Shown here piece by piece: positions 35,451-47,635 of a stretch of DNA of 64,000 nt. The DNA is from Macrophomina tecta (taxonomy: Eukaryota; Ascomycota; Dothideomycetes; Botryosphaeriales; Botryosphaeriaceae): NCBI GenBank assembly GCA_024180945.1, contig JAKSGN010000002.1:2480001-2544000 (forward strand). Reading direction: 5' to 3'. How positions within the stretch are numbered: the stretch's first letter is position 1; each line of letters opens with the position of its first letter. Under the pieces are notes generated by a model. The model was not told the DNA's origin. It saw only the letters and a list, made by a program, of their open reading frames with translations, and did not search any database. The position numbers and the translations under genes were made by a program.

Positions 35451-37725
35451 ATGCTCTGCGACATTTGCACCGGCGTCCTCTGTCACCATGCTGGACGGCG
35501 CAAAAGCATCCTTCATGACCTACGTTTCGACCATCATCAGAGAAAGCAGTCGCTTCTTCTTTCTCTGGAACAGGGTTGCTCCATATGCTCGGTACTCGCG
35601 AGGCAATTGGAGGGGAATGGTGTTGATCTGGGTGATGGCGGGGATCTTCGTCTGCAAGCCAGCCTCTCACTCACCTGGGGACGGCAGTTGAAGCGGCGGT
35701 ACTACTCTCTGGAATTCATTCTGGAAGGGGAGGTTATCCGGACTTTCGCTTTGCAACCGAAAGGTATGTTTTCAGTGATGTGCTCGCGAAGAGAGACGAC
35801 CCCCTTACGCAGTTATACGAACAGATCGGAAAAGACCAAAGAAGAATACTCTCTCTTCGGTTCATACATGTTCAAAGCCAGTATTCAAGCTCGCGGACCG
35901 TTGGATTTCGGAGTGCCAATGTGCGAGTCCAAAGCAGGAGTGGTACCCGGATCGGCTGCTGGATCTCAGTGAGGTCAAGAGTGTAGCCCATCTTGGGCAG
36001 CATGATATCTCCAAGGCAAAGGTTTACCTGCTGCGGAATTCGGAGGACTGGAAGGCCAAGGAATCCGCAAAGCCCAGAGAAAACCGCTATGTGACCTTGA
36101 GTCATCGGTGGGGAAAGGCAGTGCCAGTCACACTGGTGGCACACAACATGGCAGAGCTGATGACCAGAGGAATTGCACTTGAGGACTTGCCAAAGACTTT
36201 CCAAGACACCATAATTTTTGCCAGCCAATTGAAGGAAGTCCGGTATCTTTGGATCGACTCTCTCTGCATCGTTCAGAAAAGCAAGGAAGATAATGGTCTC
36301 CACGAAGAGGACTGGTATACGCAATCTGCCGTAATGGACAAGGTCTACCACAAGTCGTACCTCAACATCTCAGCAACAACGTCTCCGGATAGCAGCGTTG
36401 GCCTATTCCAAAAGAGGAACCTGGACGCGTTGAAGGAAGAAAAAGTCAATCTCAACATCAGCGGTTTGGTCAATTCTAAGAGCCTGAAAGGAAAGAGCGA
36501 AACCAAGTCTCTTAAAGGCTGTGTCAAAGCTATCACTGGCAGTCTTTTCAAATGCTTGAAAATGACCAGCCGAACAAGCCATACGAGACGATGCACCATC
36601 GTCGACGTCTCTCTATGGGATGATATGGTCGAGCAAGCACCAGTAAACACAAGGGGATGGGTTTACCAGGAACGGCTGTTGGCTCCGAGGATTCTACACT
36701 TTTGTGATGGTCAGATTACCTGGGAGTGCTCTGAGCGCAACTGCACGGAACGCTATCCGGATGGCATCCCCTTCCTCCAATTAAAATCGGGAGACCTCGT
36801 CGAGAGGAACCTACTGAAGAGTTTTGAACCCGAAAACGAGGGAAAGATTCTGCGGGAGGCGAGATTAAACGGAAACGAGGACCCAGATAAGGATTTACCA
36901 AGACTGCACACATATGAGCTGTGGCGGCGCATTGTCGAGGTGTATTCGCAGAAGGATCTCACGGTACCTGGAGATAAGCTTATTGGACTTTCTGGGATCG
37001 CGAAGTACTTCTTCGAATCCAGGCTCAAGGCAGATCCGAAACTCCCACAATGGGATCTACCATATGTCGCGGGTCTGTGGAGCGAATATCTGGAAAGCCA
37101 GCTGCTTTGGCGCGTTGAACCAGTTTTCAAGGACGACTTTTCTCAGAACGTGTCGAAACGCCACGAACTACGTGCGCCCTCATTCTCTTGGGCGGCATTG
37201 GATTCGCCGCAGGGTATTATCTACGGAGAATTCACGAATCAGGACTTGTTCTTCAGAGTCAAGAGCGTCGAGATGAGATACATTGACGGAGGCAATGAAT
37301 TCGGCTTGGTTGAAGGGCTGGACTGCCACCTCTTGCTGGAAGCTCGCTTGATACAAGTTGATTTACAAAGACTGGACCAAGAGGTGGCCGGAGTGCCGTA
37401 CGGCTGGCGATTCACCAGCGAGGAAGAGTCAGATGATCCATATTACGATGGCGTACATGGCAACATATATCTGGACAGTCCGGATAGTGACGACGACGTA
37501 TTTGAGCCTGGGGCGAGGATATTCTGCATGCCTGCTGCACGAGGCGAACGGACAGCAAAACCGTCCGAACGATACTTAATTTGTCTTCTCTTGCAGCTTA
37601 AGGGGAGCGACCAAGAGGGCCGGTGCTTCAAGCGAATTGGGCTTACAAAACTGTCTTCTTATGAGGAGGAAAAATCGCGTAAGGCGTTGGAAAATACTAA
37701 AACCGAACAAATATATCTGTTCTAG
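35451..37725 (+). CDS. HET-domain protein, second of a tandem pair
   Basis: Two exons (35451-35763, 35825-37725) with a 61-nt intron give 737 residues. The start MLCDICTGVLCHH, with a later GCSICSVLA, mirrors the paired cysteines of the upstream paralogue. HET motifs: YVTLSHRWGKAVPV from about residue 193, DLPKTFQDTIIFASQLKEVRY, LWIDSLCIVQKSKED, YHKSYLNISATTSPD, and VNTRGWVYQERLLAPRILHF with ITWECSERN. The C-terminal part again has LPYVAGLWSEYLESQLLW, APSFSWAALDSPQGIIY and FKRIGLTKL. It contains an insertion relative to its paralogue (a basic segment around SKSLKGKSETKSLKG). The canonical HET motif residues are present, so it looks functional. Confidence 0.9.
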
Positions 37726-38379
37726 GCAGAGCTATAGATATGACTGAGACCTGCATTTGCTGTTGTTGTCGTGGCCTGCAGTTAACGGGAAGAGAATGAG
37801 TGGATATTCTTGTGGGACAAGGAGATGAACACGTCCGGATGGAGTGAAACGTGAAGAGAGGTGAAAGGCGATGGAAGTTGATGAGCAAGTCTGAAGGAGG
37901 TCAAGGCCAGGTCAGGGCCCGTGCAGGGCGGCGGGCCGGAAAAGTGGAGAGCTGTCTGCGAGCTCCCCAGACACTCCCCGTCCCTCTGCGCATCATCCGG
38001 CCAGGTCTGTTTGCATCTCGCGGTGCCTGAATGATCAGGGCATGCCGCCGTCGCATGCATGACGATGGGCCACTCAGATAAGACCAAGCTGCGGGGCGTC
38101 CGCCGCAAAACGAGGCTGCCAGCCTCTCCGACCGCCCAACCTCGCCATTAAAATCAGGAAATCGTTGATGCGCTGTCACCAGCCACACCTCTGCTGACAG
38201 TCCTCTCTCTGCTTAGAAGAATTCCCGTGGGTCCGTCGCCGCCGCTTCCGCTCTGCGGCATACGCACTATACCAACCGTTTCTTTCCTGCACCATATTCT
38301 TACCCTTCCCGCCGGCATTCTCTCGACCCTCTCGCGCCCCGCTTGTAGCAACCCGCATGCCCGCTGCCAGCCACCACCC
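37726..38379. other. Intergenic
   Basis: About 650 bp. The last 150 bp form a pyrimidine-rich leader to the next gene. Nothing else can be supported. Confidence 0.4.
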
Positions 38380-39938
38380 ATGCCGGCCTCGTTCTTCTCG
38401 CTACCGTCATCTTTACTTGTTTTACTATCCTCCGCATACCTTGCCGCTGCCGAACCCTGGCCGTACAATCTTCCGAAGCACGAGAAATACTGGCCCGAGC
38501 ATGAAGATTTCATCAAACGAGATGCAGAAATACAACAGCGCTTGGTGGAGCAGACTCCAGCTGGGGTCCAAAAGATGACTGGCGATCCTGGCGAGAAATT
38601 CTATCTCCACTACTGGCAGTTCGAGGACGCCAGTGTGGATGTAGAACGAGAAGAGCTGGCAGGCAGTTTCAGAGGGAGGGTGCAGGCGGACGACGCCAGT
38701 GGGGGCGGGCACTACTCGAATTCTTCGATTGCAGCAAACCTGCTCCCACCGTTGCTCCTCCATTCGGAGGCGCACCACTCAGGATGGAGCTTACCCAAGT
38801 TCCTTCCCCGCAGCCTGTTCGACAAGCGAGACTTCCAGTGCCCGACTGGTACGAACAGTTGCGCGAGCATCAACCGACCAAACAGCTGTTGCCCCACGGA
38901 TGAGACGTGTGTGATCGTTGAGGACACTGGAGTGGGTGACGTGGGCTGCTGTCCGGCAGGAAGCACATGTTCGGGTGGAGTGTCAGGTTGCAACACCGCT
39001 GCCGGCTACACCAGCTGTCCGGAAAGTGAAAACGGAGGCTGCTGCATTCCAGGCTTCACCTGCCAAGATGTTGGCTGTAAGCGTTGCCCGGCTCGAACGA
39101 ACACTCTGATGAGCTCCACTGACTCGCTCCAGGCATCGTGAGCAACACAGTCACTAAGACGACAACCCTCCCTGCACCGACGCCTACGACCACCGTCCGG
39201 ACAACCACATCCATCTCGAGCGCCGGCTCAACCACGAGCAGCGAGGACACGACAACCGCAAGCACTGAGTCTTCAAGCTCGGCAACTTCTGAAAGCAGTA
39301 CGCGCACGACCACAAGTAGCACATCGCGGGGGACCCTCACTTGCAGCACTGGCTTCAGGTCTTGTCCCGCAAGCTTGGGTGGTGGCTGCTGCCCCACAGA
39401 CAGGGCATGCGGATCTGCGGAATGCCCCGCACTGTCAACGGCTTCTTCGACCTCCAGCAGCGCTACTGGCGCCCTGCCTCCTGTGCGTCCAACGAGCGAT
39501 GCCGACAGCGTTACTCAGGAGCCTTCTTCCACCAGAAGCATTGAAGGGTGTCCCACCGGCTTCTACGCCTGCTCTGCTTACTATCAGGGAGGCTGTTGCC
39601 GCGTGGGCCGCGACTGTCAGAAGACCTCGTGCCCCGCCGCCTCGACCACTGGTTTGGTGAGCAACGGCGTCACAATCGTAGCACAGACGGGAGCATCCTT
39701 CGCCACTGAGAGCGGTTCTTGCGCGACGGGCTGGTTTAGTTGTGCGGCCAGCCAAGGAGGTGGCTGTTGCCCCAGCGGATACGGCTGTGGAAGTCGTTGC
39801 ACCTATACAGCGGCCGGAACCGCCTCCGCCAGTGCTGTTGCCAAAGTGGCACCCAGCGCAGCACACGGAGTCGAGGTCTGGAGCTGGCTGCTAGGCTTCG
39901 TCGCGCTTGGAAGTGGAATTGCGATGCTGGTGCTGTAG
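38380..39938 (+). CDS. GPI-anchored cysteine-rich surface protein
   Basis: Two exons (38380-39076, 39133-39938; 56-nt intron) give 500 residues. A signal peptide (MPASFFSLPSSLLVLLSSAY, then LAAAEPW) is followed by an N-terminal domain and a KR site (LFDKRDFQCP). Then come repeated small Cys modules of the type CPTG-NSC-----SCCP and GCCPAGSTC. A Thr/Ser-rich, presumably O-glycosylated, linker follows (about residues 245-310), and then three more Cys modules (SLGGGCCPTDRACG, YYQGGCCRVGRDC, SQGGGCCPSGYGC). The C-terminus has a small-residue site and a hydrophobic tail (SWLLGFVALGSGIAMLVL) typical of a GPI signal. It is most likely a cell-wall protein. The start at 38380 is chosen because it places the signal peptide first; upstream in-frame Met codons do not. 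Confidence 0.85.
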
Positions 39939-40676
39939 CCAGGTTTGGCGCAGACGATCTGACGAACGTAATGAGAATATAGACAGTACCTCCCGGAAAA
40001 TGTATAGTAATATCTCGCATAGACCAATTGCAGTGCCCAAAAGGGCGGCCGGTGCAATGGCCGGCCTGGCGTCGCACAGCGGCAGGGATGTCAGGCTGAG
40101 ATCTGGTGATGTGCGGCTCGAACGTGGGTCCGCAGGGCATCTAGAGGCCTTGGGAAGATGTCGCGCATCTCTCAATCGGCCGGTGCGGCAGCTCGTTAAA
40201 TAGCTGCTGGCGTCGGCTGGGGCGATGGGGCGAGGATGGGCTGAGCGCAGGCAGGCGTGAAGCTCACATGCTGGGCGTATCCACACAGGATGAAGAGAAG
40301 CGTAGATCAGCGCGTCCGTTAGCCGACCTTCGCGCCCCCCACATCATCGCCCATGCTTTAACGTCAACCACGCATCCCCTCAGGTCGCATCTGACACCCG
40401 CCCGCCAACCATACGCCCGCCTGCCCAGGACCGCCCTCCTCGTGTTTCGCTGCTGTTGTCACTTCGCCACCTCGACCCCGCAACACCACTCGAGCTCAAC
40501 CGCTGCTGCCCACCCGCTCCACCGCACGCCCAATTCTCCGCAGTCGTGCACAAACGCACCGCCCAAGTCACCCCCGACGACTGGCGCGCGTCTTGATGGA
40601 GCAAACCTGGCTGCTGGCCTCATCGCGATTGCCTTGAAGACCTGAACCAGGTCTTCAAAAGCTAGCGATAGCCAGC
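39939..40676. other. Intergenic
   Basis: About 740 bp with no gene I can support. The part just upstream of the carrier gene is C-rich, as in a fungal 5' leader. Confidence 0.4.
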
Positions 40677-42171
40677 ATGCCTTCCTCTTCCCAGGACGAT
40701 GGCGCCTCGATTGCAACTCCGCGTCCCGTCTCCAACGCTCTCCTGGCCTCCCACGAGTACCGCCGCTTCTGCAGGAAGTACAGGACCGAGATAGCCGCCA
40801 GCTCCAGCAGCCTGCTTTCCACAGTCACGGCTGTGAGTAGCTCCTCCGCTCCCGCGCTATGGCCAAGCGTGTCTCGCTGACTCAGGACCTACCCCCCAGT
40901 ACCCTCTCGACTCCGTGAAGACGCGCATGCAAACGTAAGATATCCCGCCTTCCGGCTTGTTGTCGCAGCCGGCGCTGACCCCCGCCCAGGTATAGCAACA
41001 GGTTCAACGGCGTCGTCGACTGCGTTCAACAAACCTACAGGACTGAGGGCACTAAAGGCTTCTGGCGCGGTAAGCAGATCGGGCCTCAATTGGACACGCT
41101 CGGTTGCTAATAGCAGTTCTGCAGGCGTGCTCTCCCCGCTGGCGAGCATTACGCTGGTCCGCACCGTTTCGTTCTCCGTTTATCAGCGCGCCAAATACAC
41201 GTATGATGCATGGATGACTCGCGTGAGCGGCCACTCGCCTCTGGCGATAGCAAACACCAGGGGGGCTAGGCCCAACCTCAACACTATGGCCTGCTTCTTC
41301 ACAGCTGGCGCTACGGCCGGTGCGGTCATTACATTCATAGCCTGTACGCGCACACCTCGGACAAACGGAAACTCATGTTTCGAGAGTAGCAGTGATAACC
41401 GGTAGACGTCTAGGTCCTTTTGAGCTCACGAAGATGAGCGCTCAGATCTCCGTCCTCGCCCAATCCAAGGAAGCCGGCGCGAAGCCCAATCCAATCGTTC
41501 AGAGCTACGCTGAACTCGGCACTTTCCGTACCGCGCAGATGGTCGTCAAGCACAGAGGTCTTGGGGGCTTGTACGCAGGTGTCCACTATCACTTGCGTGA
41601 GTGATTTTCCCTCTCAACAACCAGGGATACACTTTCTGGTGGCTTGCCGCTAACCGCGCTATAGTTCGCGACACTATCGGCACGGGCATCTACTTCATGA
41701 CGTACGAGAGCTCCAAACAGCTGCTCGCCAACGCTCGCGGAAATTCTCCGACTTCGCCGATGGCAGTCGTTGTTGCTGGAGGCCTCTGTGGTCTCGTCAG
41801 TTGGGCTTGTGTAAGCTGGAAATTCAACGGATTTGATTGGATGTTCGTGGCCTAACTGATTCGGCTTAGATCTACCCCATAGACACAGCGAAGAGCATCT
41901 ACCAGCGCAACTGCTTTACTCAGCATAAAGACCGCACCCAGAAGCAGAAGATTCAGTTTTTTAACCCCCGCATGTACAAGGGCAAGTTATCCGCGTATTC
42001 ACGAGACTATGTGGAACTCTCTCATATTAACAAAGCTCGTCAGGTCTTGGAGTTTCTATGAGCCGTTCCTGCGTCGTCAATGCCATTTTCTTCTCGGCAT
42101 TCGAGCTCATCAAGAAGCGCATCAACCGCCTGGAATATGACGAGGAGCTTCTCCGCGCTCACGGAAAGTAA
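40677..42171 (+). CDS. Mitochondrial carrier family (SLC25) protein
   Basis: Eight exons: 40677-40832, 40900-40934, 40990-41069, 41125-41343, 41414-41596, 41665-41810, 41870-41981 and 42044-42171, giving 352 residues. The three carrier signatures are present, each near an exon start: YPLDSVKTRMQ, CPFELTKMSAQ and YPIDTAKSIYQ (the Px[DE]xx[KR] motif, with the first base pair of each matrix salt bridge kept). TEGTKGFWRG and RGLGGLYAGV are the matching second halves. It should sit in the mitochondrial inner membrane and exchange small metabolites; the substrate cannot be read with confidence. The last intron begins with GC (GGCAAGT), a GC-AG intron. The splice to GLGVSMSRSC depends on it. Confidence 0.92.
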
Positions 42172-43322
42172 ACGATGTTCGAGGATTTTCCCTTCACTGG
42201 CGTACAGCGGCTCACGAATTCTTTTCTCGACCTCGCGGACCACTAAATCATTAAGAGATTTTTTTTCAAATTTCTCACGCTCTCTTCTCTTCATCACCGG
42301 CCTAGGCGAGAAAATGGAAGAGAGATGTAAGACTGAGCAGACAGTTTCACCAATTCTCGGCATGAATGACATCAATGGGGGTTTGCGGATTTTCCTTGTT
42401 TCCTTCTCATTTTCCTTACATAGTCGGGGCGAGCAAGCGGGGAATTCTCTTTTCGACATGCGGATGCGGATGCGTGTGCGATTCTTTTCTTCCCTGCAAT
42501 AAATGGCAGAATCCACCAGGTCTTTACCCCGCGCGGCAGAAGGGGAAACGAAAGGAACAGGAACGGGCGCTCGATGGACTGTGCTGTATTGCTGGGAGAT
42601 GGGTTTCTCTTCTCTCTTGCCTGCATGCCCACCTCCGGTTCCTTTTCCTTTCTACTTTTCTTTTTGAGATGGGGAGGACGAGCGTATTATGGAGTAGGAG
42701 AGGAGTGCGTGTGTGAACGGGGACGATGCGTCCACAATGGGTATAAAGGGAGGATTTGGGTAGGGCCTGCATTCATCGGGGAAATTCCGAAAATTTTCAG
42801 TCACTTTCATGGGTTACTTGACTGACGTGATGGTCGTGTTTTGTCGTATCGAATTTTCTCAGCCTATGCCTCTGCTTTCCATCTTGGTTATCGTTCACCG
42901 TGGCCGATCATCTCGGGTTTACCCTGTTACAATCACTGAGGAATGGAGAAAGATAAGGTCAGAAGAGGGAAGCTAAGGGAGCTGCTCTCTTTCTTTTTTC
43001 TTTCTTTTTTTTTTTTTTTTTTTTTTTGATATATTGCATTCCTTAGATAGAACACGTGTTGGAGAGGATTGAAAGTCTGGGCGGGCTTTGCCACTGATAA
43101 GGTGGAGTGTGAACGGATGGCGGCGAGTGCGACGGTGCCCCTGGCCCTTCTGGTTGTAGGGTCGATGGTTGGGGCAGAATTGAAATAATTGCTCTTCCTC
43201 TCGAAACGGCTGTCAGCCCGATGTAAATGTTGTATGTAGGGTGTGCGTTCGTGCCGAGCGACATCTCAATTGGATGGAACATGTCTCCGAATTTGGAACT
43301 GCCATTGGCCGAGAAGTGAACA

Positions 43323-43363
43323 CCCCCCCCCCCCCCCCCTTCCTTTTTTTTTTTTTTTTTTTT
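43323..43363. repeat. C17/T20 homopolymer pair
   Basis: Seventeen C residues, then TTCC-like spacing, then twenty T residues; on the other strand this is an A20-G17 polypurine tract. Such tracts can form triplex or G-rich structures and are prone to length change. Confidence 0.7.
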
Positions 43364-46153
43364 CTTTCCGCTTTTGCTCCTGCCTGTGAGTCAAGTGGGG
43401 GGAGGCGAGCAAGGAGATGGAGCGATTGAAAGAGTGAGGAATGGGCAAGCTGGGTTGGCGTTGACGCAGCATGCCGACAGCGGAGCGCTTCGGTCGAACG
43501 CAAATCATCGAGAACTGCGTACGCACGACCCTGGGGGGGAAAAAAAGGTGTTCTGGAACGAAGGGAGGTAATTTTATTTCCCCTTCGGCATCCTGCCGCA
43601 AACCTACTAGGTTGGGTAATAATTCATGGCGGTTGTGGTTTGGTTAGTCTGCCCTTGTTGCTCGGTGCGCACGTGGGGGCCGGCGGCGGCAAGTCGTGCC
43701 CGAAGCAACGACCACGACAACAGCGTGAGCCGATGCGATCCCCGGGCCCGAGCCGAGCGGTTAGTATTGCGCTCAGGCTGCTGCTGCTGCTGATGCTGAT
43801 GCAGTGGTTGGCCCTGCAGGACGGCTGATGAGTCAATAGGATTGATGGCCTGATAGGGTGCTGCTTCTGATGAGTTGTTCCTGTCGACGCGGTGCTATGG
43901 CGGTGAAAAAGAGAGGGCGATGCATGCTGCATGCTGCAGATTGCAGATGTGCTCTGCAAGGGAAGCAGCAGCGCAAGCCACCCGCGGCTCGGGTCTACAT
44001 GCGTTCGATCAGTGTCGTTTGTGGAGATAGGATCAACACGGCATTGGCATGGAGCGGACCGTTTCGGCCATCATGATGTCCGGATATCTCGTTTGCAATG
44101 CTGCGAAAGAGGGAACGGGAACGGTTGACTGTTTTTCCCTTGGTTCGACAACGTCGGCAGCAGGGCTGATGCCGAGGTGTACCACCATATGGCCATGCCG
44201 TTGCCAACCACGGGCCGATGTCGGACCTAAGTAGGGCCAAGACGACTGAGTGCGCCGTAAGCAAATCGGATGACTTGGAGAGCAAAATAGCGTCAGGATG
44301 ATCTTGAGAGGCGCGTCGGTTATTACTGCGCGCTCACGGTAGTGGTTTCATTCGAAGGCGCACACACAGAACACGTAAGACTCCGCGCAACAACGGGCGA
44401 GCCAAGAAACGCGGTACCGTGAAGTGGTGAGTAGTTAGACTGCTTTGCTAATAAAACGCTCTTTGACCGGTTCAGAGCCCGCCGGTCTGGCTCGTGGCGC
44501 AACTCGGCTGGCCACCTATTGGACGTGGTTATGCTTCGTCCTTGGGAGCTTGCATCTCTAGCACTCACAGGTAGAGCAGCCGGTGCAACAGCGGATGTCG
44601 GTGTGAAGAGTGCGCGCGTGCGTCTCGGTGGTCGTGTCGCACGGATGGCTCGCGCCGCCGCCGCCGCCGCCACCACCACCACCCTTGCTCATCTCAGACC
44701 GAACGCGGAAGGGCTCGAGCTCCCGCGCGTGCTGTCCTCTCTCCCCTCCTTCCTCCCCTCACGCTCGCCAGCGAGAAAGAAGCGCAAATCTCTCGGCCGT
44801 TCTGGGGCGATGGTCGCCGGGTGGGTCCCCTCCGGTCAGCCTTGCCATTGAGATCTGGCCAGCGATACGAATTGCCGATGGGGGCTGAGGGTTGTTCTGA
44901 GCGCCGCGGAACAGACGGACCACGGCATGCATGCATGAGAACGAGCTACGTTTCCTTTTTTTTTCCCTCCTGCTTATTGTCACCGCGCGCTATGCATGGC
45001 GCACCTGCCGGGTCCAGAGCCGCATAAGCAGCCAGCAGGCGAAGTCCAGCAAACGAACAAATCCCGAATTAGCGGGCGTGTCGACTAGTGCTTCGGGAAA
45101 ATGCGGGGGAAACGTTGATTTGCTGCCTTGAGGGTTGGGGTTAGATTGCTGGCCTCTTTTTTTTTTTTTTTTTTTGCTGCTGAAAGTCGCACGAACGCCG
45201 GCTGACCCTTACGTGCATCTCTAACGGTGAAGGGTATGATTGTTACTGTTATTGGTGGGGGCATTGTCTTCCTCTTCCCCGTATTCTCGCATTGAGGCCA
45301 GCGCAGCTGAAAGCTTGATTGATGACTGAGGGTCCTGGGCTTATCTCTGGGTGAAAGAAGGCATTGGTCATGTGTCCGAGTTTAGGGCCAGTGCCTCCGC
45401 CCGAGGGCTGGCTGGCGGGCTGGCGCGTGTTTCGACTGCTGCGGCGGGAGATGGCGCAAATCAGATGGCGCAGCGGGTTTCGCTGTTTCCGTAAGCGCCT
45501 GTCCCTCTCGGGCGAAAGAGGAGATGTGAGTAAGATAAGGGTCCAGCGCTTGGCTAGTCTACGTTGCCATGTACATGCAAAGGCAGGGTTGTGGTGCGCG
45601 AGCGCCCGCAGCCCCGAACGTTGGAGTCGGTCGAAGGAAGGAAGGAGGAGAAGGAGGGAGGACGGGCCGCGGATGTAGAGCCGCGCTGCCAGGGCTCGTC
45701 CACGTTTCTTTCCCTTACCCCATTGGTGAAGGGTGATGTGCAGCACGCTTGGAGCCTACTGCTGACCGGTGCGACGCAAACCGTCAATCAGTCCCACGAG
45801 CGTGATCCTCGTTATCTGCTCTGCGACAGATGGGCGACCATCGGGGGCCGAAAGGGCCACAAAAGAGCCACGCCGGCGCAGCGGCCGCTCCACTCGGACC
45901 CTTTTCGTTCGAACCGGGGACACGCCCGGCGCTGCTGACCCTTACCTTTTTCCGCCTCCCCGGTCAGGACCCTGCATAAGCCTGGTCACAGCTTCAGAAA
46001 GCACAATCCCTCCGCTCTCCGGGCGCCGCGGCCTGACTCCGCCGCCGCGGTGTGCTGAGGGCATTCCGAAATGCACCGGCAGCCAGACGAGGATGCGTGG
46101 CGCTGTCCTCCTCTTATTACCTCCGGGGAGCCTTTAACTTCCTGGCGCCTACC

Positions 46154-46161
46154 TATAAATA
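46154..46161 (+). promoter_or_regulatory. TATA box of the small Cys/Tyr-rich gene
   Basis: TATAAATA in an open context about 490 bp before the ATG at 46648. A long leader is implied, possibly containing an intron (a GTGAGT lies near 46493). Confidence 0.4.
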
Positions 46162-46647
46162 CCACTCCGTCCCTCGGCGTCCACGAGGGTCTAGTATCGT
46201 GTCGTCTTCTCACCCATTACACAAAGAAATCCAATTCCGCCGGAAAGGGTAGGCTACGAAGGGTCGAGACTTGCGGGTCCAGAACGCACATACACGCCCA
46301 CGCACCGGTGAACCCATATCCTCGGAAAGCTTTCGCGCCGCGCAACAAGAGAGGGAGAGAGACAGGAGAAGTGGATATATTTGGCACGCCTGCTGCTCCG
46401 TCGTCGCCTGAAGAGAAAGCACATATATTTCCAGCCGTCAATCTTTTTTCTTTTCTATTAGAGGGTTCAATCTTTCATTGCTAGTAGCAGAGAGTGAGTA
46501 CACAGGCCTCCCAGCGCATGTTGGGTCGCGCGCACCCAATTCTGCTCAGCAGCACTCACCTAACACGTCGCAGCTCTCATTACTCAACCGCCAGTCCCTA
46601 CATCGCATTCGCTCTCCGCGCACCAATAACACCACACCACCGCGGCA

Positions 46648-46872
46648 ATGTGCTCCTACACGTACAGCTGGTACTACTGCAACCACGACTACTACATCTG
46701 GGCAAACAGCATCGAGATCTGCCCGAACCGCCTGCTCAGCGGCTACTCGTATGACGCCTGGAGCATCGACATGTGCAAGAACATGACCGTCAAGTGCGGC
46801 GGCTTCTCCAACTACTACTGCTCCGACTGCTCCGAAGACGTGGCGCTCGAGTACGAGTTGGACGAGATGTAG
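46648..46872 (+). CDS. Small cysteine- and tyrosine-rich protein
   Basis: Single exon of 74 residues. It begins MCSYTYSWYYCNHDYY and has seven cysteines (residues 2, 11, 25, 43, 50, 58, 61), nine tyrosines, and an acidic tail (SEDVALEYELDEM). There is no signal peptide. The MC-Y-Y----C start followed by spaced Cys pairs recalls small intracellular fungal proteins that open with MCxxxY...C and may bind zinc. I know of no tested function. The codon use is strongly GC3, unlike the surrounding noncoding DNA, which supports a real gene. The reading frames that overlap it on other strands are low-complexity. Confidence 0.7.
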   Translation: MCSYTYSWYYCNHDYYIWANSIEICPNRLLSGYSYDAWSIDMCKNMTVKCGGFSNYYCSDCSEDVALEYELDEM

Positions 46873-47635
46873 AAGAAGGCAAAGAACGCGCCAATTCCCT
46901 CGAACGCCACAACAACAACAGCAACGGCACGAAAGAAACGCGAGACGAAAGAAACAATCAGCAGAAGAAGAGGCAGTCGAGAACAAATTCCACCACCACG
47001 CGACACGACAAAGAACACCGGATGGAAGGGAGAAAGAAGCGCGAGGGGTCCCGCTAGCCGATCCCTTCCCCGATAAGCGCGACTCTGTCCGCCCTTATCT
47101 TCCCTTACTCATCGGATTTAATCGGAGACAACAAGCGGCCCAGCTTGCCAGGTCCCACCCACCCAATCCCCGTCCCGCCTGTTCCGCCCAAGCGACCCTG
47201 GACTTTTCAAATCACTTGGCACGACACCGGCGTAAATTTTTCGATCGCTCCCCTCGGCCCGGGGTTCGTTCCTTTCGGCGGCGCGGAAGGGGACCGTTTG
47301 TTGCGACTTCTATTTTTTGGTTCCCTCCTATGGCTTGGTCATATGTATAGTTTGCGCCGGCTTTCAAGCTCTTGATTTTTGCTCGACATTTGCGTCGACA
47401 GACTTAGCGTATGTGCGTTTGGAGTTTTATGGTGTTATTGACGGGAAGGGAGTTCATGGGTTTTCATTATTCAGCTGATATTCTTTTATGCTTCAGATAT
47501 CCACAGACCGCTTGTCTAGAATTTTGGAAATAAACAAACGGAGAATGCAATCTATTGATATGCAACGTCGGAAGATGAAACTGATGCACACATCTTTGTA
47601 CCTACATGATGGAGGCACCAACAAACACACCTCGC
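46873..47635. other. Intergenic, convergent 3' ends
   Basis: About 760 bp. The first part, after the small gene, is A- and CAA-rich, probably its 3' untranslated region. No other gene is visible. Confidence 0.4.

Larger units (their letters stand above)
42172..46640. other. 4.5-kb gene-free region
   Basis: This is by far the longest stretch here without a protein gene that I can support. All reading frames are short or low-complexity. It holds a T23 run (43005-43027), a C17 run followed by a T20 run (43323-43363), a CTG/GATG microsatellite near 43780-43802, a T19 run (45157-45175) and many pyrimidine-rich blocks. It may be the long regulatory region of the small protein gene at 46648, or hold a noncoding RNA. 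Confidence 0.5.

Noticed and set aside
45249..45746. 165-codon minus-strand frame in the gene-free region
   Set aside because: Arg/Ser/Pro-rich, no motif, no splice signals, no conserved features.
45895..45935. tRNA B-box-like GTTCGAACC
   Set aside because: No A-box, acceptor stem or anticodon arm can be drawn at the right distance.
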